From assembly GCA_019693395.1 (NCBI GenBank), contig JAAMXP010004993.1, positions 1 through 11,860 on the forward strand: 11,860 bases of DNA, read 5' to 3'. Every line of letters starts with the position of its first letter. The stretch's first letter is position 1. Positions 8,891-11,860 of this stretch are shown here, one piece after another. The notes beneath the pieces were generated by a model. The model made no database searches and was not told the DNA's origin. It worked only from the letters and a program-made list of their open reading frames with translations. The position numbers and the translations under genes were made by a program. The DNA is from Ettlia oleoabundans (Eukaryota > Chlorophyta > Chlorophyceae > Chlamydomonadales).

Positions 8891-8960
8891 GGTGGTGGTG
8901 GTGGCGCGCGCGCGCGCGTGTGTGTGTGGTGGTGGTGGTGGTGTGTGTGTGTGTGTGTGG
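8891..8960. repeat. Compound GGT / GC / GT microsatellite between convergent genes
   Basis: A GGT run, then alternating GC (about 8904-8918), GT, GGT again and a second GT run (to about 8959). The alternating purine-pyrimidine tracts are of the kind that can form Z-DNA. Confidence 0.95.
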
Positions 8961-9057
8961 CGGCGGGCTCCGCTGCTTGAGATCAACTACAAACTCATTT
9001 CTATAGGCTAGTTGAATTGACTTGCTTTCAAGCGCAAGCTAGTTGCGCACCTGCTGC

Positions 9058-9155
9058 TCAAAAGAACGCCGGCCTGGCTGACAGGACGACTGATTGACTG
9101 CTCGACTGCCACAGGGACATTGTATGCAGCCGGGGAACGCCAGCTTGCACTCCAC
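9058..9155 (-). CDS. Candidate last exon of the GT90 gene
   Basis: Acceptor AG at 9157-9156 (tcaatccacag) opens a frame that, joined in phase 1 to the exon ending at 9475, reads GGVQAGVPRLHTMSLW... to a TGA at 9060-9058. The support is only phase and splice borders. The alternative is that the preceding exon reads on through the 59-bp repeats to a TAA at 9364-9362. No minus-strand TGTAA was found nearby. Confidence 0.25.
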
Positions 9156-9178
9156 CTGTGGATTGACTGCAAACCGCT

Positions 9179-9201
9179 CCTGCCCCTGCCCCTGCCCCTG
9201 C
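9179..9201. repeat. Short (CCCTGC)n repeat
   Basis: About three to four hexamer units, cctgcc-type, in the intron between the last certain and the candidate final GT90 exon. Confidence 0.8.
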
Positions 9202-9345
9202 TAGCTAGTGCCGCACTTCCTCCGCCTCAGCCCTGCCGCAACCTGCACCCAAACCTAGGTGGCAGCAGATGCACTAGATGGCAGCAGATGCTGCTGCCCT
9301 GCTGGGGCAGTTGTACTGCCAACCACCACCACACCCGTAACAGCT

Positions 9346-9480
9346 GTACCGCTCACCTCCATCATACTCCTTTCTTTAGCAGCAACACCCCTCGTTTGTC
9401 GGCGGTACCTCTCACCTCCATCATACCCCTTTCTGTAGCAGTAACACCCCTCGTTTGTCGGCGGTACCGCTCACCTCCAT
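9346..9480 (-). repeat. 59-bp tandem repeat carrying three copies of the GT90 exon D donor
   Basis: The string ctcacctccatcatac occurs at 9352, 9411 and 9470, spaced exactly 59 bases. On the minus strand each reads GTATGATGGAG|GTGAG, so each unit has an exon end plus a 5' splice site. The unit also contains ctcgtttgtcggcggtacc, nearly unchanged. The copy at 9470 is the one joined to coding sequence. Confidence 0.95.
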
Positions 9481-11791
9481 CATACCCCTTCAGCCAGGGG
9501 TACGCCTTTGCGACGATCTCCCCATCCTTAGCGTGGGGCGTGCTGAACTGCTCCAGCAGCATGCCGCCTGTGTAGCAGCAGGCTTTGGGGGAGGGGCGGA
9601 TGCGGTGGTGCTGCAGCGCTGAATAAGCTCTCAGCAGATCCCTGTTGGGGGTGGTAGGAGGGGGGATTGGTTTGGTAGGTGGCGGCAGAGAGCGGCAACA
9701 GAGGCAGGCCCAGTAGGGGATTCAGTTGGATGTAGCAAAAGCACTGGTATTGGGCCTGCAGCGGCGTCGGGAGCAGCAACAGCAGCAGCAGTAGGCCGGG
9801 CAGCAGTGGTGCTGCGGCGCCGAGCAAGCTCTCAGCAGGTCACTTGCAGCGGCAAAAGCAACAGAAACTTATCAACGGGGATCAACAATGTCTCAATACT
9901 CGACTCAGTGAGTGATTTGCAGCAAAAACATGGTTGGCACCTTTGCAAAGACGACAAGGTAACAGAGGGAGGAAGAAAAGACAAGAACAAGGAGCAGCAG
10001 TGGTTGGTGCCACAGCCTGGTGGTAGGTAAAGGGCAGCGGCAGCAGCACAGCGCCAGCAGCAGTATGGCGGCAGCAGAACAGCGCCAGCAGCAGTATGGC
10101 GGCAGCAGCACAGTGGCAGCAGCGGTACAGCGGCAGCAGTACAGCGGGCAGGAGTGGTTGCCCGCTGAACCTAGGTAGCTCTCAGGGCAGGTCCCTGGGA
10201 CAGCAACAAAGTCAAAGGCAGGACGCTGCGGTGGTGTCAGCAGCGCCAGCGAGCAGTGCTGGTTGGTGGATTTGCACCAACCCATCCACCCACCCCACAC
10301 GCCCCCCCACCCTGAAGGTCCCTGAAATGGCAGCACGAGGGCGAGAATGCTGGTGGGTGAATTTACAGAACCAAGCCACCCACTGACCCCACCTTCCCAC
10401 CCATCCATCCACCCACCCACCTTATGTACAGCATCACGTCCCGCATGCTAAGGTGGTCCTGGACAAAGTGCTGCCCGTTGGCAGCAATCTCCCACGGCAT
10501 CAGGCTGGTGCCCCAGCTGAATGTCCCATCAGTGCCAGGCTGCCGCAACTCAACACTGCTACCACCGCTGACACTGCTCCTCCTGCTCCCAGTATTGCCG
10601 CTGCCGCCGCTGCTGCCTTCGCGGCTGTAGCCGCCGCTCTTGCCCCTGATCCTCCTGCCCGGCCACGCCCACTTGCTGCCGCTGTTAAGGTTGCCACCTT
10701 GGACCGGCACGCCGCTTTCTTCCAGCAGCCGGGCCAGCAGAGGCTCGCGCCTCATCTGCTTCAGCTGCATCCCCAAGGTGGGAGTCAGCTCGCCACCAAC
10801 TGCAAGGCTGCCGAGCCTGCCGGAGGTAGGGATGGCGGCAGGGCTACCGCCCATGCCGCCACTGGTGCTGCTGCGGGTGGCCTCTTTGCTGCCACCAATG
10901 CTGTGGCTGGTGCTGTTGCCCCTAATGCTGCTGCTGTTGTTAGAGAGGTGTCGGGCCAGCGTGGCAAAGGCGGCGTTCATGTCGCGGGTGACTGCCACCA
11001 TCTGCAGTGCAATAAATGTGACATTAAAAGCAGGTTGATAGTGCCACCATAGCCCCGCCTCATTACTTCCCACCTCCACATAGTCCACACTGCTTCCCAC
11101 CTTCCAACCAAGTCTCACACCAGCTAGCCAGGCGTGGTGTCACATATCCACACTCCTTACCTGCCTGCTGGCACCGCCCTTGCTGGTACCGCCCTGGCTG
11201 GTACCTCAATCCAGAGTACGCTCCATGCCACTTCCCACCAAGCCCCAAGCAAGTAGCTTATGCCCAGCGGCATAACTTCACTCCTTACTCTCATACTTGC
11301 CTGCTCGCACAGCTCCCGTTCATCACTTCCAACCTCCACATATTCCACACCCGGGCGCATGGCTCGAGCCCAGAACTCCCAGTACTCCATCCTCACAGCC
11401 ACCAGCACGCTGCCGCACACCTGCTGGCGTGGGTAAGGGGTGGAATGGTGATGGTGGTGGTGTGTGTGTGGTGGTGGTGGGGGGGGACGCGCGCGCGCGC
11501 GGGCGGCGGCGGAGGGCGAGGATGGGGTTAAGGCCAGCCAGCCGGCCGGCCAGCCGGCGGTGGGACTTGCCTGCAAATAAAACAAAGTAACTAGGACGGA
11601 GGCAGGTGATGCTGCCTGCTGCCTGCTGCTGCCGCTGCTGCTGCCGCAGGAAGGGGCGGAGGAGGCAGCAGAGGAGGTCATCTACCTCCCACAACACAAT
11701 GCAGTCATCACAGACAGATCACCAGGTGCGGCTCACCATTTTCTGTTTTAGGTTTGAGGCGTAGGCCTGGCTCTCGATGTACACGTTGTAC
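9475..11791 (-). CDS. GT90/CAP10-like glycosyltransferase, C-terminal half, four exons
   Basis: Exons in coding order: A 11737-11791, B 11301-11420, C 10421-11001, D 9475-9641. Joins are phase 0, 0 and 2; A opens one base into a codon, so upstream exons lie off the right edge, and D ends in phase 1. Family landmarks appear in order: YNVYIESQAYASNLKQKM (A), VCGSVLVAV, EYWEFWARAMRPGVEYVEV and ELCEQ (B), MVAVTRDMNAAF then PWEIAANGQHFVQDHLSMRD (C), LYIRDLLRAYSALQHH (split C/D). This matches the C-terminal half of CAP10/POGLUT-type (Pfam Glyco_transf_90) enzymes, which transfer xylose or glucose in the secretory pathway; the donor and acceptor here are unknown. Exon C has a Ser/Gly-rich insert of about 145 residues inside the domain. 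The tail after QHHRIRP (CCYTGGMLLEQF...) is not family-typical to my knowledge. Exon B could instead end at 11289 (see findings). Confidence 0.85.
9806..9842 (-). repeat. Relic of GT90 exon D start, copy 1
   Basis: 31 of 37 bases match 9605-9641. On the minus strand it still reads DLLRACSAPQHH against the real DLLRAYSALQHH. The real acceptor is replaced by gcaag|T, which would keep the phase. Confidence 0.85.
10048..10109. repeat. Two tandem copies of a 31-bp CAG-rich unit
   Basis: acagcgccagcagcagtatg recurs at 10048 and 10079 and fades into further CAG/CGG-rich sequence to about 10145, inside the GT90 C-D intron. Confidence 0.9.
10163..10199 (-). repeat. Relic of GT90 exon D start, copy 2
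   Basis: The minus strand reads cccag|GGACCTGCCCTGAGAGC, resembling the real acag|GGATCTGCTGAGAGC with a 2-base insertion that puts a TGA in frame. More decayed than copy 1. Confidence 0.55.
10276..10419. repeat. CCCA/CCATCC microsatellites
   Basis: Two CCCA/CCATCC-rich runs, at about 10278-10312 and 10390-10419. The second starts at the GT90 exon C donor, so the intron opens with a (GGGT)n-type tract on the minus strand. Confidence 0.8.
11002..11300 (-). other. Intron B-C of the GT90 gene
   Basis: A 299-nt intron (287 nt if the alternative donor at 11288 is used) ending in ttgcactgcag. It contains the exon B relic (11048-11090), a second weaker similarity to the exon B donor region near 11149-11175 and a short ctggtaccgccctgg-type repeat around 11168-11204. 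Confidence 0.75.
11048..11090 (-). repeat. Relic of GT90 exon B end inside intron B-C
   Basis: 35 of 43 bases match exon B at 11308-11350. On the minus strand it translates as VDYVEVGSNEAGLW against the real VEYVEVGSDERELC. The upstream half of exon B (EYWEFWARAMRP) is absent, so it cannot replace the exon. Confidence 0.85.
11451..11510. repeat. Compound GGT / GT / G-run / GC microsatellite in intron A-B
   Basis: GGT and GT runs, a G8 run, then alternating CG at about 11488-11501 and GGC/GGA. On the minus strand it lies near the start of the 316-nt sequence leading to the exon B acceptor. Its composition mirrors the tract at 8891-8960. Confidence 0.9.
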
Positions 11792-11798
11792 CTGCAGC

Positions 11799-11860
11799 TT
11801 GGTGGTGGTGGTGGTGGTGGTGTGTGGGGTGGCGTGTGTGTGGGGGGTGGTGTGTGGGGT
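11799..11860. repeat. GGT / GTGTGGGG microsatellite at right edge
   Basis: A GGT run followed by irregular GTGTGGGGT units running out of the window. On the minus strand it forms the CCA/CA-rich tract before the exon A acceptor (11793-11792). Confidence 0.9.

Larger units (their letters stand above)
9642..10420 (-). other. Intron C-D of the GT90 gene
   Basis: A 779-nt intron with donor AAG|GTGGGT (10420) and acceptor CAACAG (9642). It holds two relics of the exon D start, a 31-bp repeat, CAG/CGG-rich low complexity and CCCA-type microsatellites. An alternative reading with no splice at 10420 reaches a TAA within TGTAA at about 10367-10363. It is disfavoured because the spliced join restores the family's C-terminal helix. 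Confidence 0.75.

Noticed and set aside
9120..9575. 151-residue plus-strand frame
   Set aside because: It is antisense to GT90 exon D and is built from the 59-bp repeat.
9528..9827. Minus-strand frame with a signal-peptide-like Leu run
   Set aside because: It overlaps GT90 exon D in another frame; the Leu run is a translated CAG repeat.
9905..10420. 171-residue minus-strand frame
   Set aside because: It lies in the GT90 C-D intron and consists of translated CCCA and CAG repeats.
10363..10420. GT90 ending at the TAA within TGTAA (tail WVGGWMGG...)
   Set aside because: The tail is translated microsatellite, while splicing at 10420 to 9641 restores the family-like DLLRAYSALQ helix.

Overview
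The window looks like nuclear DNA from a volvocine-type green alga (Chlamydomonas/Volvox relatives). The signs are GC-rich exons split by many introns of 90 to about 780 nt with good GT-AG borders, Gln/Ala/Pro/Ser/Gly-rich coding runs, abundant microsatellites and minisatellites, plant-like protein families, and a TGTAA polyadenylation motif. This placement is inferred from style; I could not search a database.

Layout. (1) About 1-2067, minus strand: the 5' part of a plastid or mitochondrial parvulin (PpiC-type prolyl isomerase) joined to the start of a rhodanese-like domain. Four exons join with matching phases, and the gene runs off the left edge. (2) About 2068-5740: mostly no recognisable gene. 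One candidate two-exon plus-strand gene (2939-3363) would encode a small hydrophobic protein of unknown function. The rest holds two telo-box-like motifs, a tRNA T-arm-like hairpin with a Pol III B-box match, a perfect palindrome and CTG-rich low complexity. (3) 5761-7785, plus strand: two exons with an in-phase intron encode a Gln/Ala/Pro-rich protein. Its first residues have the Cys/Ser/Arg/Leu spacing of the second half of an SBP-box zinc finger, but the His ligand is replaced by Lys. A degenerate ~70-nt tandem repeat runs over its last codons and into the likely 3' UTR, and a TGTAA lies at 8749. (4) About 9058-11860, minus strand: the C-terminal half of a GT90/CAP10-like glycosyltransferase. 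Four phase-consistent exons are followed by an uncertain last exon, and the N-terminal half lies beyond the right edge. The SBP-like and GT90 genes converge on a GT/GC-repeat spacer.

The most unusual signal is a pattern. At five exon borders in two unrelated minus-strand genes, the end of the exon, usually with its splice site, is repeated in decayed form inside the adjoining intron. Examples are three parvulin acceptors about 110 nt apart, three GT90 donors 59 nt apart, and relics still translating as LLRACSAPQHH beside the real LLRAYSALQHH. This suggests introns here grow by tandem duplication across exon borders, leaving decoy splice sites.

The genes do not appear to form a pathway: they are a protein-folding or sulfur-domain protein, a putative transcription factor and a glycosyltransferase lying side by side.
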